DNA from: Lineus longissimus
Lineage: Eukaryota; Nemertea; Pilidiophora; Heteronemertea; Lineidae
Direction: 5' to 3'
Assembly (NCBI RefSeq): GCF_910592395.1
Contig: NC_088320.1
Coordinates: forward strand, 5,642,001-5,706,000
DNA length: 64,000 nucleotides
In this document: piece after piece, positions 46,801-61,324 of the stretch
Position numbering within the stretch: the stretch's first letter is position 1
Layout: every line of letters begins with the position of its first letter
Position numbers and translations under genes: made by a program
Notes under the pieces: model-generated
What the model saw: the letters and a program-made list of their open reading frames with translations, nothing else
Databases searched by the model: none
What the model was told of the DNA's origin: nothing

Positions 46801-48529
46801 AGTCTCCTCCGTTTTCATTCAAGAACACGCATCAATCTTTAGCTCATTGACAACAGGCAGACATAAAATAGATAATCACTTGTGATAGCACACCGTATTT
46901 GTGTAAACTTCGTTTCTGAATGCATTCTAACCATTGGAACGCTCTCTAATATTCTCTGGTTGTTTTCAATTTGATAACGTCCTCATCACAAACCGGTGAA
47001 AGGCAGTACAAGGTTCGGGCTGCCTGGGAAAATATCAGTCACTCAAAATAATTTTTCGAAACTGAAATTTGGCCAGATTTACCAATATAAGTGGTCCTAA
47101 CTACACGGAGTTAGTTAAAGTGGCACGAAGTGACAACGTTAATTGTGCGTAAACCAAGTCTAAATGGCTTGAAAAAAGCTATTAGTTGCAGTTCTAAATT
47201 GGGGGCTAAATCAAACTAGCACGATAACGGCACGAGGACATCTTTACATTAAACACATGCATAATGACTGCGTGGTTATACCGGTAGGAAATATGTTAGC
47301 ATGGCTATACGATATGTAGTGTGCAGCAAATATAGCCACGTTATTAGTTTGGCCGCCATGGCCAGCCAGGCTCTCTTCCCAGGCACAGACCATCTGGCTG
47401 AAGACATATTCATAAGCCGGGGAGAATCATATCCGATGTAGCAATTCTTATTTCCCACCCGGAAAAAGTGTAAAGTCTGGTTCTTAAGAGACCCATGAAA
47501 TTCAATACCTATAAATAATTTCTTTACGTTTTTACGCCCCATACCGCACAGTTAAAAGAATTCAAGCTAAGCCCAATATACTGTCTATTGTCTTTGAACA
47601 AAGCCCGCGCATGCACATATTTAGGCCCAAATTCCCTTTGTTCTTCTGTCCTATCAGAGGGTTATCATGGCAAATCTTGATGAAGACCTCCACGATACAG
47701 CTTCCATGGGGTCGATAGGACAGGCAAGGGCAAATAAATGCAATGTGAAAGTACAGCCTACATGCCCCTGTTCCTGTACACTTCCCCAGGAAATCTAAAA
47801 CCATATCGCGGCACATTGCAATAACGCGTCAGCTTCCCATTGTTCAGAGGGAATCTATTGCACTGTTCGCAAATGTATTAATACCTTTTCCCTGCCGTTT
47901 CTCCCAAAGCCGGGAGGAAATATGTGGTGTTTTGCTTTGATACGCGGAACAACACAGAACATTAAATTTTAATGCGTTTTCCCTGGGATGGACTAAATGT
48001 GCCGGAAATATGCCTTGAGACATAATAATCAACCCTCCTCTTAATGAAGTTCAAGTCAGTTAGTTAAGCCTGAAAAAAGGATTCATCTGAACTATTTTAT
48101 AACTCATTACGTTTACAGCCCCTTGAAGATAAAAGCATTCGTACAGCTCTTAAGTGCCTTCTTGCATTAAAACTTTAACAGCTTCCTCAATATTCAATTG
48201 TGTGCAAGAATACCGGTCCGGGAAAGTCATAGAAGTTTCTTGATCGCCCTCAAAGGAACGATGACCTAATTTGCATTAATTTATCCAACCCAATGACCCA
48301 ATTTACATGTAATCTTACTGGCTCTTTCAAACGACAACGTTTCAACATGCATGGTCGAGCGTCTAAACTGATCCGTAAAGACGAAATAGAGTCGATATTT
48401 TAAAGATTTAATCATCTTATCACAAGTGTTATTACAAGTATGTAAAGTATATTAGAACTCATACCATTACAACATTTTGGATGCTTTATTTTCATTTAAG
48501 GCCGGTGTAACATCTGTGGTTGTTTCCCA
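43881..48529. other. gene-poor, no supported gene
   Basis: Frames of 60-90 codons only (for example 47,276-47,542 minus) with no splice or domain support. No tandem structure was noticed. Confidence 0.4.
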
Positions 48530-48670
48530 TGTGTCAGTGTTTCCAAACAATAGGCAGCTAGAGAGACCACGACTTTTCAATAGGGGGGATACACAGAAAA
48601 ACTTGTCAATCTATTTTTGAGCGTTCCCAAACAATGAGGGGAAACACTCAAAAACAGAAACACTCAAAAA
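48530..48670 (-). repeat. dispersed repeat, copy 2 of 3
   Basis: Reverse-complement relative of 4,530-4,690 and 54,845-54,990: tcagtgtttccaaacaa, caataggggggatacacaga and caatgaggggaaacactcaa appear in inverted order. Confidence 0.65.
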
Positions 48671-48683
48671 CATTACACCGGGT

Positions 48684-48915
48684 CTATTTGGCAAGCCGCT
48701 CGCCGAACAGGCATCTTTTTGTGTCCTGTTTGGAGAGCCGCTTGCCAAACAGCACTAAAAAGCCACCCTGTTCAGCCAGCCGGGCTTGCCAAACAGGTAA
48801 AAAATCTACCCTGTTTGGCGAGCTGGAGACTTTACTCTAATATTAATGAGTTCGGCTCTCCATTCAGGACAAGAAAAAGTCGCTGTTTGGTAAGCCGGGC
48901 TTGCCAAGTAGTCAC
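48684..48915. repeat. cluster of five palindromic units
   Basis: Variants of the palindrome ctgtttggcaagc-cgg-gcttgccaaacag occur five times at spacings of about 45-60 bp (about 48,684, 48,728, 48,768, 48,808, 48,883). Each is imperfect in a different place. It adjoins the dispersed repeat at 48,530-48,670. Confidence 0.75.
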
Positions 48916-51900
48916 TTCCTTCATTTAATATCAAATGCTTATCGTCTTATTTTTAAAAGCGGTAAACGAAACTCTAGTAAAATGAAGTGAATGGCAATTT
49001 CAAGGAGGAGTATGTTCTCTGGTAAAAAGAGAACTAGGTTTTCAGGTTCTTGCCAAACTGTGGTGCCTATATTCTACCCTTAAAATTAAGGTTTGCTTGA
49101 CCTCTGTATAACTTTTTACTTAACAAATGTTTTACAGAAAGCCAAGGTAGCTACACTCGCGTTGGAATTGAAGGCAAAAGCTATTCAATAATTCATCAAT
49201 CTTTTCCAGAGTCCTATGATTACAAGGACCACGCGTGTAGATCACCAATGTTCCGCTTGTGAGATCAGAAGGTCTACCGCTAATTACTCGAGTTACGACT
49301 CAGTGCTTGCTTCTTAACACCTGGATAAAAAAGAGACAGAGAACCCACGCAACGCCGAGAATGTTTTGCAACGTATGAAAAGCACGTGGTAGGGCGTTCA
49401 ACCGTCTTGTAGGCATGCTCTTTGCTCACAGATCGAGACTTCGTTAGCTTGTCCTGTTCGCCTTGCTTATCAGCCAGTATCAAGTACGTGGCACTTTTTG
49501 GTGACACAGCCTTACTGTGTTGGTCCGGCGATCGAAACTTTGATAAAGGGGAATAGTCTTTCGGAAGACTGGTGTAGAAGTAAAAAATGTCCCCCTGGAA
49601 AAAGGTACCCGGCCATAATGTATTTTGACGGAGTATGGTAAACGTATATTGTTCCATGTAGACCATGACCGCCAATAGCTCAGAGATAGCACATAATATT
49701 ATCTTTCGTTACCCGGACGTAACTATCCTTGGACATTGCAAACTTCGACAGCGGGATAAAAATAATTATCGGGATAAACACCCAAATTTAGTGGGTTTTT
49801 GCGAATCTTCGTTTTTCGCAAAAATACGTGGAATTTTTGGCGGTTAAAAGTATTTGCTGACATGAATAATGACTCCCTGCATCTTTAGGTGTCACTGGCC
49901 AAACGTATGATGGAATTGTCCAACTACAAGTATTTAGATCAAGAAGAGGCTTCTCTTCGAATTGATGCAGATTCAAAGAAAAATGCTGTTTGTTGTTCTG
50001 ACCTTTGAAAATGCACCTCTTGGATCAGACGCCTTTTATCTTCTCAGGATAACTCAGTAGCTTACTTCTCAAGGGTAAGTAACGGCCCATACCGAGACAA
50101 TTTAGAAGTAATATCGGACCTTTGACCAAAAGAGAAAAGAAGATAGTACTAAGAAAAAAAGGGTTTTTTTCGGGTAATTTGCAACATTGTATTGGTCAAG
50201 GGTGTTATGACGTCATAATTTGATACGATGGCGCAATTATGCTGTGATCAAACCAGAATAGTGCGGCGCTATCTAAGACAAACAGATATCTCGCCTTGGG
50301 TACTGCATGATTAGAAACAACATATCGGGCAGACCGCCCCCCCCCACCCACAAAAAAAATCACGGAAAAATTCAGATGAGAAATGAAACAATTCTAATGG
50401 AGTAGGCAAAGGCAGGAAATAACCAGAAATAATGAACCTCGTGACACTGATATTTAATTTTTCGACAAAAGTAACTAGATAAATCGAGAGCTTATCAGTA
50501 TATTCATTTCCTGAAAGTTTCAAATCATTTACAAGATGCATTTTTTACTTTAATTTGATTGATTGAAATATTCAATAAAGTCTCCCGAGTGCCAAATGGA
50601 AGACCAAAATGTTCCTAAACCAATATGGCACACATATACGAGTACCATTATTCACCTGGACGATGCTCAAAGTCTGCCAGAGGCGAGGGTCAATGTGAAC
50701 GTGCCCATACGGGGCGACGGCTCATCTCCACCCAGATAAGACCTGGTAGCATGACAGAGAGAGGACTACATATTTTGCTCGAAATGTTGGCGGGAGGAGG
50801 CCCTCTGTCATGTCTGTATCATCAAGAACTGCTACTATTCTGATGATACGAAACGAACAACAAACAATTTCTTTGGGATATTTCCTTCTCATTGTCATGA
50901 CCGTCTTTATTTCACCAACGAGAGTTAGTTTCCCGATGGAAACAGGCATATTTCTGGCAATATGATGATAGAAATCCCCTGGGCTCAACTAATCATAAAT
51001 AGTCTTTTACCACACGTTGTCATCCCAACATTTCTGACAATGTGACAGGACCCGAAGCGTTTTTTAGGGATTCGTTGAAAAAGTAAATACTCAAGTCAAA
51101 AAGTTATCGGACACATATTTCCTCGGGGAGGGCGTAGTTAATGACCAGGTTTTAGCACATTTAATCCGGCAATGTGGATTTTTCGGGCTTCGGGCTTCAA
51201 AGTGCGAAATCATGCCTATCCCTAACTAGAGGCCAGCTTCCAGAAAGGGCTATTTGATAAATGGGAGACCTACCTTAAGCTATAGCAGAATAAAAATTAA
51301 CTGGTATTCTCGAGTAATCCTCAACCGTTTAGAATTTAGAAGTTGCAGGGAGATTGAAATTTGCCTAGACGTATACAAGACCATTTGCTTGTTACGAAGT
51401 GATGCTTTGGAATTTCAATAGAGTCTGTGACCGGAAGAGGTAATCACCAACGTCGTATTTCCTTAAAAGCATGCTGGGAAACAAGTACTCTTAATGGTCC
51501 TCGGAATAGGGCGAAATTCTTAACAGATCGGTTCTTTTTCTGATTAGAACAAATACAACATGTCCTGGTGTGAATCAAGACTTATTGGAGAGATCCTGTG
51601 ATTATTGATGTGGTCCATTTGATGGCTGGCTTCATTGTTAATGGAGAGCCATTGCTCATACCCCCATTTTCCTATAAACGTGCTCTACATGTTTCATTAG
51701 TACAAGTGCTAATTGAGTCATTACATGCAATCCATTGCAAGGAAGTCGCTAATTCTCTCAATGAATTTGCGCTTTTCAACATCCTGACTCTTGGAATCAT
51801 CGTGTTCGAGGGGATGATCGAGTGCTAATATCTTCGTCCCTCTTATTCAGAATGCTGATACCAAGTATATATTTATTTTAAGTGGCTTTTCATCGGAGTC

Positions 51901-54844
51901 AAAAGGCAGCCTCGGCAGCCGTTGTCATTTCGCCCAAGGTTGAGGTGCTGTACGAAGTAGCATACTGCAGTGGGGAGTCCGGAGACATAAAAAGGAATGC
52001 ACCCTATGACACATTTGCTGGAACCAATATTCAACCTGAAGTGATGTCAGGTTTGTGGAAGGGAAAGCAATGATCGTCAGTCATCTATATTCATTTTCCC
52101 TCGGTATGTTTAATGCTAAAATTAAATCGCATCACATGGGTATGCTAGGTCTGACGTAAGGTGAAGTCCCCCCTCATAACTTCTTTTTGCGTGGGTTTCT
52201 TTAGCAAAACTTGGCTAGTCATGGGGAGTACAGCTACAATATCGTGATAGCCTCCATTTGTATTGTAATTATAAAGTCTTTCCGAGAGGCAAATTCGTTC
52301 GCAGAGTAATAGCGATACATACGAGCAATCATTTAAATGAAGACCAGGTGAATACAATAAAAACAAATGGGTTGGAAGCTCATGAATGGATAATTTCTAT
52401 CATGGTTAAGGGACTGTTAAGGGATTCCTGTTACAGCTGCATTGGGCATTGATATGTTGGCTAAGTAATCGTATGCCGAACTCTTTGGTCAGACAACTCA
52501 TTAGTCATGTTACTGGTGGCCACACTAACTTGTAACAGGAACTAACACGGTGATTTGTTTCCAATGTCCGTGGGCTATTTTGGTTCGAATGTGCCAATAT
52601 TCTTTCAGGTATATGCTCATGCACACAACTCTGTGTGTACATTGCACGGATTGTAAGCGACGTATTAAAACCGTCCACATTGGAAAGTCCACATTGGAAA
52701 GTTTCCTTCAGGGCGTGTCAAGTCAGAGTTTACATACCAGAAAATGACGCAATATGACGCAATATTGAAACGGAATACACTTGGACATATTGTTTCCTTC
52801 AGAGAGTATTTCAAACCACACTGTTTCAGAAAGAGACTAAATGCCAATGATAAAAACGGTCTACATTGGAAAGTAATGTTTCGTTCAAAGTGTACTGTAT
52901 AAAACCACAATACACAAGGACATTACTCAGTATAATAGTCTCACGGACCTATATACACCATGGTTGTATGCATTATATCCTGTTACACACAAGTTCTAAA
53001 TTCAGATTTGCAAATACTCTATCACATTTTTGAGTACATGTACAATATTGGCAAATGGGGGAAAATCGGAAAACGCGAGATAAAGGTACACCAGCTGTGT
53101 ATCCCGATTCAGAAGTTGAATTGTTGACATTTTCCTCTTTACGAAAGAAGTAGGCCTTTTCTTGTTTGAACTTACGTTTGGTGTCATGTAACAAACTTAA
53201 GTGCTGAAGGGCAATCCTTCATCAAAAGATCCAGTTTTTGAATTTTTTGACTACTTTCCAATGTAACAAGGGTTTGTCATGTTGAAACGATATCCTAAAT
53301 GCACATGCCAACCGGTGAAATATGACCTTAGAGTGCCATCCATCGGATGTTGTACTCGCTCGCTTTCAAAAACAATTTTGGTCATGAATCATAACTCTTT
53401 TATGTACACTATGCTATATTTCCCGTCGACCGTCTCAAGCCTGATGGACAATTAAGAGACCATTCATTAAGTATCGCATATGTGGCTTCTTCGGCCTTCG
53501 ACATTTCATCGAGTTTTCTTCTCACAGAACCAATTGCAAGTAAATTCAATTATCCCCCGTCGTTCCTTTTACAAAAATAGTAAAATTACTCGCCAGAACC
53601 TTTTGTCTCTCCGTGTTCATCTTAAGTCCTTAATAAGATACAATAGGCAGGAGCCAAGACGGACCAGATTGTGTTTGAAGAGGTCAACGATATCTGTCCT
53701 TATCCTTATAAAAAAGAGATAGATTCGAAAAGGTCACGGACAGGTTCTACTTTGGCTAAGTTTGGGCAAAACAGCAAAAACCATTGAAAATTATCACGTT
53801 TTCTTTAAAACACAAAGAGATATCGAGTAGAAGGGTAAGAGTTTGTGTCTAGTTGAAGCGATTCTAAAATTAAGTCAGCCCCCATGTGTTATCACGAAAG
53901 ACACGTTTTGGGATTTGGTGCACAGCCTATATAGATGAGTGTCTTGCCCAGTGAGAAGAGAGCATGGCTATTGCGAGCACAGCACATCCGTTACCCAAAC
54001 ATGATTTGAACCATGCCAGGTAACTTTAAACTTCCCAGCGATTTGTCGCCACATTTTCTCAACAACTAAGATATTTAATTGCGAAGGTCAACAAGAGTTG
54101 TGTACTATCGGCAATATTGCGAGATTTGTGTTAGACTCATTCATTAAACCACCAATGAAATCAGAATGTCCACTTTCCGAAGAGATAATGGTCGTGATGG
54201 TGGGCAGCAGCAGTAGATGTCACTCACGTTAACGATTGAATAGCCGACTTGATATCATTAACCAAAGATTAACCTTTGAGGACAAAAATATGGGCACATA
54301 TTCCATAAGCTTTCAAGTATTCACTGACGTTTTGAAAGCAAATAGATATTTCTGGTTGGAAATGCCAAAAATATAGTTTATTAACGCAACACGTGTCAAA
54401 CAAGCAAATTGAAGATTGTCAGACTTGACCTTTAAGGAACGAAATAGCACCAAGCATAGCCGATGATGCACGGTGGGAGCGTTGACTGAATCTTCATGAT
54501 TTGCGTATTCAATGAAACGAAGTACCTCACGCATAAATCTTGAATGAGACTTTACTAAGCAAAAGTCATCGAGTGCTTTGTACGTGATATGCAAGTTCAG
54601 TGGTTATAAGTCACTACTTTACATCACTAGCAGCATGTGTTGGCACGAAGTACTTTAATTTCGGTAGATCTGATGCATTATTCATGTGTTTTTGTTTTAT
54701 TTTTTGTATTCTAAACCATTAAAAACAACCTTCCTGATTTCAGAAACTCTATCTTTTTTCTCACGCTCTGCGTCAGTTAAATATGCATGTGCAAGATGTA
54801 TCCGTTACGAAACTGCAGAATAGATAATATACCGAATTATATGT
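48916..54844. other. gene-poor, weak candidates only
   Basis: A 131-codon minus frame (49,280-49,675) and a 47-codon plus frame (50,596-50,739, starting MEDQNVPKPIWHTYTSTIIH) are the most coding-like stretches, but neither has convincing splice sites or a domain. Confidence 0.35.
52665..52885 (+). repeat. local duplication
   Basis: aaaaccgtccacattggaaag (52,668) recurs as aaaacggtctacattggaaag (52,854). A further tccacattggaaag follows the first, and gtttccttcag recurs at 52,700 and 52,792. This suggests an old duplication of about 185 bp. Confidence 0.55.
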
Positions 54845-54990
54845 TGTTATTGAGTTTCCCGTGTAACGTTTTTAGTGTCCATTATATTTCCGTCTCTGGG
54901 TGTTTCCTCTCATTGTTTGAGGGGACCGAAAGACAGATTCACACGTTTTTATCTATTTCACCTTTAATGCCAGTCATGGTCTCTCAAGCT
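54845..54990 (+). repeat. dispersed repeat, copy 3 of 3
   Basis: Plus-strand relative of 4,530-4,690: tttccgtctctgggtgtttc, ctcattgtttgaggg, tttttatctatttcacc and gccagtcatggtctctcaag, in the same order. Confidence 0.6.
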
Positions 54991-57900
54991 GTATATCGTA
55001 CAATGTTGGAAAGAAGCACTGAAATACCATCCGTGTTCCAACTAAAAAGGTTACTCGGGGAATGATCATCAATTATTAGAACCATGTTGGTCCAAAGGTA
55101 CAAAAACCCGACAAGACCGTGGTAGATTTTGTTGACGAGGTCATGATAATTCGCTATTTTCCTTCAGAATTTTGCAGTCAAATCGTGCTTAGCTTGCACA
55201 GAGAGAGACACAACATGCTCTCAATGGTATTATATAAATCTTCAGTTCTTTATACTTTTCTTAATATTTTTACATCATTGTTATCCTCACGATATGATTT
55301 TCAAGTGTCCTATTCTCAAATAAGACGCAATCTATTATCAGATCTGACTTTTGAAACTGCATGCCAATTACCCTAACTTTGAACATTATCTCAAAGGAAA
55401 ACAACATTGGGAGAGTCGAATGTCATAATAGGACCAAGGATCTTAGCATCACGTTTTTTCGCCCATCAAATGTGCCACCGCTTTGACCAGCGGCTGGTTA
55501 AATCAGGCAATTTGATTCGCGGGAAACTGAGCTGCCCAAAAAGTCGTTCCTTAGCTTATGATTTGCCAATGTCAATAACCAGTCGCGATGATTTGAGGTC
55601 AATGTTTGAGCTGGATTCTTGAAGTGGATGCTGGTGCAAGGTTGGCCTTCCAATCAGCAGCTCTCGTTTAAATGCACGCGCGCATACACACCAATGCAGT
55701 CCTTGTGTTGAGGTATGGCCTTGCATAACGTATTGATATGGTACGTGGTTCACTTTGACTTAACAACATTTCTAAGTCAGGACGACGAGATATGCCAACT
55801 TCTAGTAAACCGATAGTGTAATCGAAAGCTTACAGATTCTGTTCTCAGAGTTTGGCTTTGCAAAGCCCAGTTGTTAACACTGCTAGCTACAAAAAATTAA
55901 TAGAAATTTGATGACTGCATGATAAGTGAATCATACGCAGTACTTTTAATACGAGCTGTTAAAAACTACGAAGCGCCATTGTCATGTTTACATGCGACTG
56001 TACATGATTTAAGGACAATTACGACAGGATGTATTCAGCAGCGTGTTCAGGAAGCGAGAGCATTGTCTAATGACCTCGAAATAAAAACGATCACCGCAAC
56101 AATATCCACACGGCTTCTTTCTCGGGAGGGAGTTTTTAGGGAGGTAATTGTTTTATCATAAATTTATAACTCCTGGATTCGCCGCGGTACAGGAAGAGAA
56201 GATGCTATTGTTTCCATAACCATAACACTTGATATAACGGGTTATTCAGAAAACACTTTCCGAACTTTAAGAGTCGATTATCTCGGAGACTCATGCACCG
56301 AAATTTATCGAATTTCGTTCTTAACGTTGGCCATTCAAACTGTGATTGGCAAAGTTCATATGCACTAAACATGTACACGTCTGAAGATGTATGCTGGGAT
56401 TTTTTTACAAATAAAATAAAATTGTAAGAAGTTTAGAAATATCAACGATTGAAATGTGCAATTATTTCCGTTAGGCAAGCTTGCAGAACCCCATGCCAAT
56501 GAGACTTACGTGATGTAGTTCTCGATCCGATTAAAAGTCTGAATACATCTCGGTTTGAATAAAATGAATCAGAAGTGAATGATGAATGCTACGAAAACAT
56601 TTTGCAATCGCCAGGTGTGGAACATGTTTAAAAGGTAATGAATGAGACCAGGTGTTACAGCGTACGACTATCTCATTTCCTGGTGCCTCAGCAAGACAAT
56701 TGTCAAATACTATTAATCCATTGTAATCACTCATTAATGCAAATAAAACTCATACAAATATTGTACACATCTACGTTCATATTCACTCATAACGTGTTTT
56801 TATTTGTACGACTAATGTGCCCGTATAGAAAAAAAACATCGTAACTAAAGATAACCACAATAGTATTTGTTTCTATTGCTATTCAGATTCACTTTCATTC
56901 TTCGTTACAAAAAAATAGTACCGGGTTTCCAAGAAATCATTCGTAACGTATTTTCTCCTGAAGTCACACTTTGGGCGATATATTATTCTAACAGGGGTTA
57001 ACAATAGAAAAAGTGATAAGATCTATCTAGGTTTGCAGTATGCTATGGTAACAGATGGTGTGCGAAAGTACATGTATATTCATATGGTGTGCGAAAATAC
57101 CATTTTGTTATCCCCTTTTCACAGACAACTGGAGTAAGCCACGAGAGAAAGGTCATTTTTAAAATCAATTCATCATCAAAATCATTCCAAGTATCATAAA
57201 CATTGGAAGACATGGAAAACTTCAAGTACATTGCTTGAAGAAATCGCCTATTGCTGCTCGTATGTCAGGGGCCCGTGAAAGAGGGATACGTAGCATCGTG
57301 AAAGGGGGATAACAAAATGGCCTAAAAGTATATTCACAAAACCATCTGTTTATATGCACAGGTTGGTCCTGAGAACTCAACAATCAAGATTTTTGGCGTA
57401 GTTATTATTCTCCATGAGCAATATTAAAACCAGTGCATGAGGTCCAATCATGCCGTTACTTTGAAAAAAAGGCCGTGATTCCGCTATGACAAAAGTATAC
57501 GTTTTTTTTTTGTACATGCGATTTATCAAGTGTGTGCAGTGATGTCGAATGATGTTTCCCTCAGGACAGATACAGATAACAGCTTGATTTTGCTACTCAG
57601 TACTGAACCACTTGTACGTAAATAATTTGGTACCATCAAGAGTGTGGAAATAATACACATTTTTGAAGAAAAAAACACCCTTATTTTTATTTCAAGTAAT
57701 CAAGAGGCCATTTATCGGGGCATACACGAACTATCGATATTGCCAATACTTGTCTTGTATAATTGACACGATATTTGCTATAGAACTTTCATTTCGCATT
57801 CCTGGCTCGAGGAATTAAAATGATACAATGACATCCAATGACTGAAGAAGAAAGCTTAGGGAGTAGTTTTTACTCCATGGCAAATCTTCACCTTTGAGTC

Positions 57901-60900
57901 GCCCGCGAGGAAACGAGTCTTGTTCAAATTCAATTGCTTTTTGAAAAAAAATGTTCACACGTTGTAAAGCAGTCATGTAAGGTGGGATCTTGTGCACAGG
58001 ATCTAAAGAGATAAAAAATGAAAAATGCTCCAGAGACATTTTTGATATTTGATCGAGTACATCGGCTTTTTTCCTAAAGCTTCAAATAGATTACTGTCTC
58101 ACCAAAAATCCGGATAATCGGCTAATTTTTTTCTTCCAAAATGACATAAAGCGTTATGCATCTTAACACTTCAGCTGCAGTTTTAGCACGTGGCCTGTCT
58201 TGCCTCTCGGATTGATTGTGTTCAAGAATGCAACTCAATGATGAATGCTTTATTTTTGTTAAATTACATGCTACATACACAAAAGTGAATATTGTCCATG
58301 AGGTCTCAATATACAATGGGGCGAAATTATAACGATTTTTGTTTTGGCGGACTAGGAACTTTCTTTCTGCTTTTCAAATTATTTTTCAATGAAGATGTTT
58401 AATTTCGCGAATCAGGAGGTTATTAGCGAAATCCGCGAAAATTTAAGAGTAGCACCTACACCTGGCGCAGATAGTTAAAAAGTTCGTTGGCAAGTTTCGA
58501 TATGAATGTCAGAATATTACGAAATGAGAACCATCTCTGCCAATATTAACTTACCGATACAAGAAGGCCTACGACGTTCGAAAGACAACAAATGATAGGC
58601 CTAATGACGAAATTAATGGAGCCATATTCTAAAGTTACGTACATCTTCCTGATAAAACAGGTTACACGCTGAATGAAAACTAATTCACCGGCATTTCCTT
58701 CCAAACATAGCTAAAACACTTTCGATGCGAGTAAAAAAACAATCGAGCCTGAAGCGTGCAATATGCCATTAATTGTGTTTTTGATAATAGAGGCAAAATA
58801 GACAAAACATAACGATCGCTACCTTATCACATCCCAGTGCAAGCAAAACCACAAAGAAGGACCACGCTTTCCTTTACAATATCAATAACTTTCATTACTG
58901 CCGTCGTCAATCTTAATGATTTCATAAGAAATAACTGATGTAACCGAACCGTTGTTTCTTCAACATTACGCCACATTCTAATTTAATCACCGAAATAAGA
59001 CAACTGTCCTACCTGGATCGAAGTTTAATCTCCACAGCGGAACGATCTATCCTACGATGTCAAAATACCTCTGAAAAAATAACGCCCCTTAACGAAATTA
59101 TTCAAATGTTCCACTCTCGAACAAAATGTTAACAGTTTTCCGCAACGTTGCCTTATCCCTTCGCGTATTTTTTCTCTAGGTTTTCGTCAAAGTTTTTCGT
59201 CGTCTCACAGCAAATCGCACTCCGCGGTTTCTCTGTCAATCTACTTCACGTGCCGTTTATATCCGACTTGTTACCTAGACAGTGGGCGTGTTAGTTACAC
59301 TCTGTTCAGTAGAAATGAATCAGGGCGCGTGGTGTCATTGCGAGACAAAGTGGTGAATGCCAAGAATAAGCTGCCACAAGGTGGGTACTCCATGACGTCA
59401 TCTTTTGTGTTTCATTACATTCATAATTTGCCACTGCCGGTTTTGGCCTACCGACTCGATGGAAGTTGTTTCGTGGGGGTTGGTAACATACATGACTGTG
59501 ATAGGTGAAAGTGGATTTATTCTTCAATCTTTGGTGGATTCTTAATCTACAGAGCCAGGCCATAACAGGGATATACTTTTTGATAATTAATTTAAGGAAA
59601 TATTGTCTCACTGGCCAGTTTAGAACTTGTATTCTAATGGGCCCATATTAGTCCGCGAGTGACGATTTGATGGCAATGCTGTACACAAATCAATTTTTCT
59701 CAGGCAATCGGTATTGAAAGGTTTTGAATTTTTACTATTATTTCGATAAAAGCCTCTTCATAACACATATAAAATTTGGTGGGAATTAAAGCACCCTAGG
59801 TGTACTTTTTTCACCAACCTATATTCATTAAAATGTACACAGAATGTACACGCTGGCTAATAGAGGTCTCTGGCCTGAGCGTTTTTTCCGTCGATGGGTA
59901 CGCAACCGAAGTACAATACTGAAATGTTCGCAATGTATGGCAAGGCCACTAATTTATGAAGACATGGGGCTTTATTTCGCCAACCATTTGTTAATGTATC
60001 ATTTCATCTGTGACAATATCGTGTCTTACGTCTCCAGAAGAAAGGGTTTAAATTCACCGCGAAAGAAATTCCTTATGTAAAATGTACAGATGACGGAATA
60101 TCGTAACATCGAAAGCTGGGGTGTTTTAGCCGACGGACACCACCTGCGTCATGCCTCAAGTCATTCATATTGGATATGTTTACCGTCTTATTTGTTGTTT
60201 ACCCACTGCTCTACTAGTACTAATTACCGTGGGCGGGGCTCCATATTTAGCAACTGCCGACTTCAGCCCCATAGGAAATTAGTACATTGTTACATTGTGA
60301 GGCAACATGGCTTTCTTTACGACTTGTGAAACAGCAATATTGGTAGTTTTGCCAGCTTTTGTGTTAACTTTGACATTCCAGCCGAATGAGTTGTTGCCAA
60401 TGATATAATGCATTGTTCTGCTACTATTTTGAAAGTGGCATAGCAAATCGACTGTTTTGATTATGGGATGCTTATCAACCAAGGTGCGGAGGGTTGGTGA
60501 CTGTATTCATCAAGTTATGCAGGAGTTCATGTTCTATTACCCAATATGGTCATGATCCGGTTTTGTTATTAAGTCGGTTGAAGCGGCCTTATGGGCTATT
60601 ATTTGACTAGTGTCAACACCTTCGGCCTAAATTGAATCAAATGATCTCATTTGTATACAATATGTTTCGTAACCTGTACTCGGGTTGGAGAACCTTGGAA
60701 CATCTTCCCGTGTCAGGTATGGGAATTTTTCCTGCGTTGCTGGAAACCGCACTAGGCATTTTTCTACAATAGGGAAAGGACCCTCGCCATCGACAGCTGC
60801 ATTTCTAAGGCTTAACCAAGAAAAGACGAACGATCAACATTAACACGCGAAACTATAATTGCATAACATGCTTGTAACGGGATTTTTTTTAAGTATCGCA

Positions 60901-61020
60901 ATACCACGGTTACGCATAGACCCATTTTACTTTTGTAAATGTTGGGAGTTTTCCAACAACAGATTTTTGTGGTACTGGTATTGCCAGCTCAGCATTCGAA
61001 GTAATATGTGGTGAGAGGTT
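54991..61020. other. gene-poor, no supported gene
   Basis: Only short frames. A palindromic tgacgtca (59,393-59,400) is a perfect CRE-type site, but no gene start was recognised next to it. Confidence 0.35.
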
Positions 61021-61158
61021 CTACTGTATCCGAACGGTAGCAAAGTCACCCATGGTGAGAAAGTTAGCATGAATGTACTTGATTCGGCTGGTATCAAAGT
61101 AGACAACTTTCTTCTTGACTGTGAAGATAGGCCAATGCACAGCCAAATTTGAGGCATC
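61021..61158 (-). CDS. exon-like frame, unrecognised
   Basis: 45 codons on the minus strand, DASNLAVHWPIFTVKKKVVY then FDTSRIKYIHANFLTMGD to a TAG, with coding-like composition. A stop lies just upstream and the acceptor (ttctaag) is poor. It may be part of a decayed transposon or a real last exon. Confidence 0.25.
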   Translation of the reverse strand, partial: DASNLAVHWPIFTVKKKVVYFDTSRIKYIHANFLTMGDFATVRIQ

Positions 61159-61324
61159 TTAGAATTGACAGTCATGGCATTTGTATGGTATGGCTAAATA
61201 TTCACAAAGGCCTGTGCCAGTTGATCATTTTTTATTTGTAAAGAAACGGTCGGGTATAGAAAACAAACTAGAGAACTCGGTGTGACTGTCTACCATGTAC
61301 ACACAGCTTTCTCAATGCGCAAAA

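Noticed and set aside
49280-49675. 131-codon minus-strand frame
   Set aside because: No domain or splice support; part looks like a tRNA-like repeat read in antisense.
50596-50739. 47-codon ORF with coding-like composition
   Set aside because: No splice sites, poly(A) signal or promoter found; kept only as a weak note in the interval entry.
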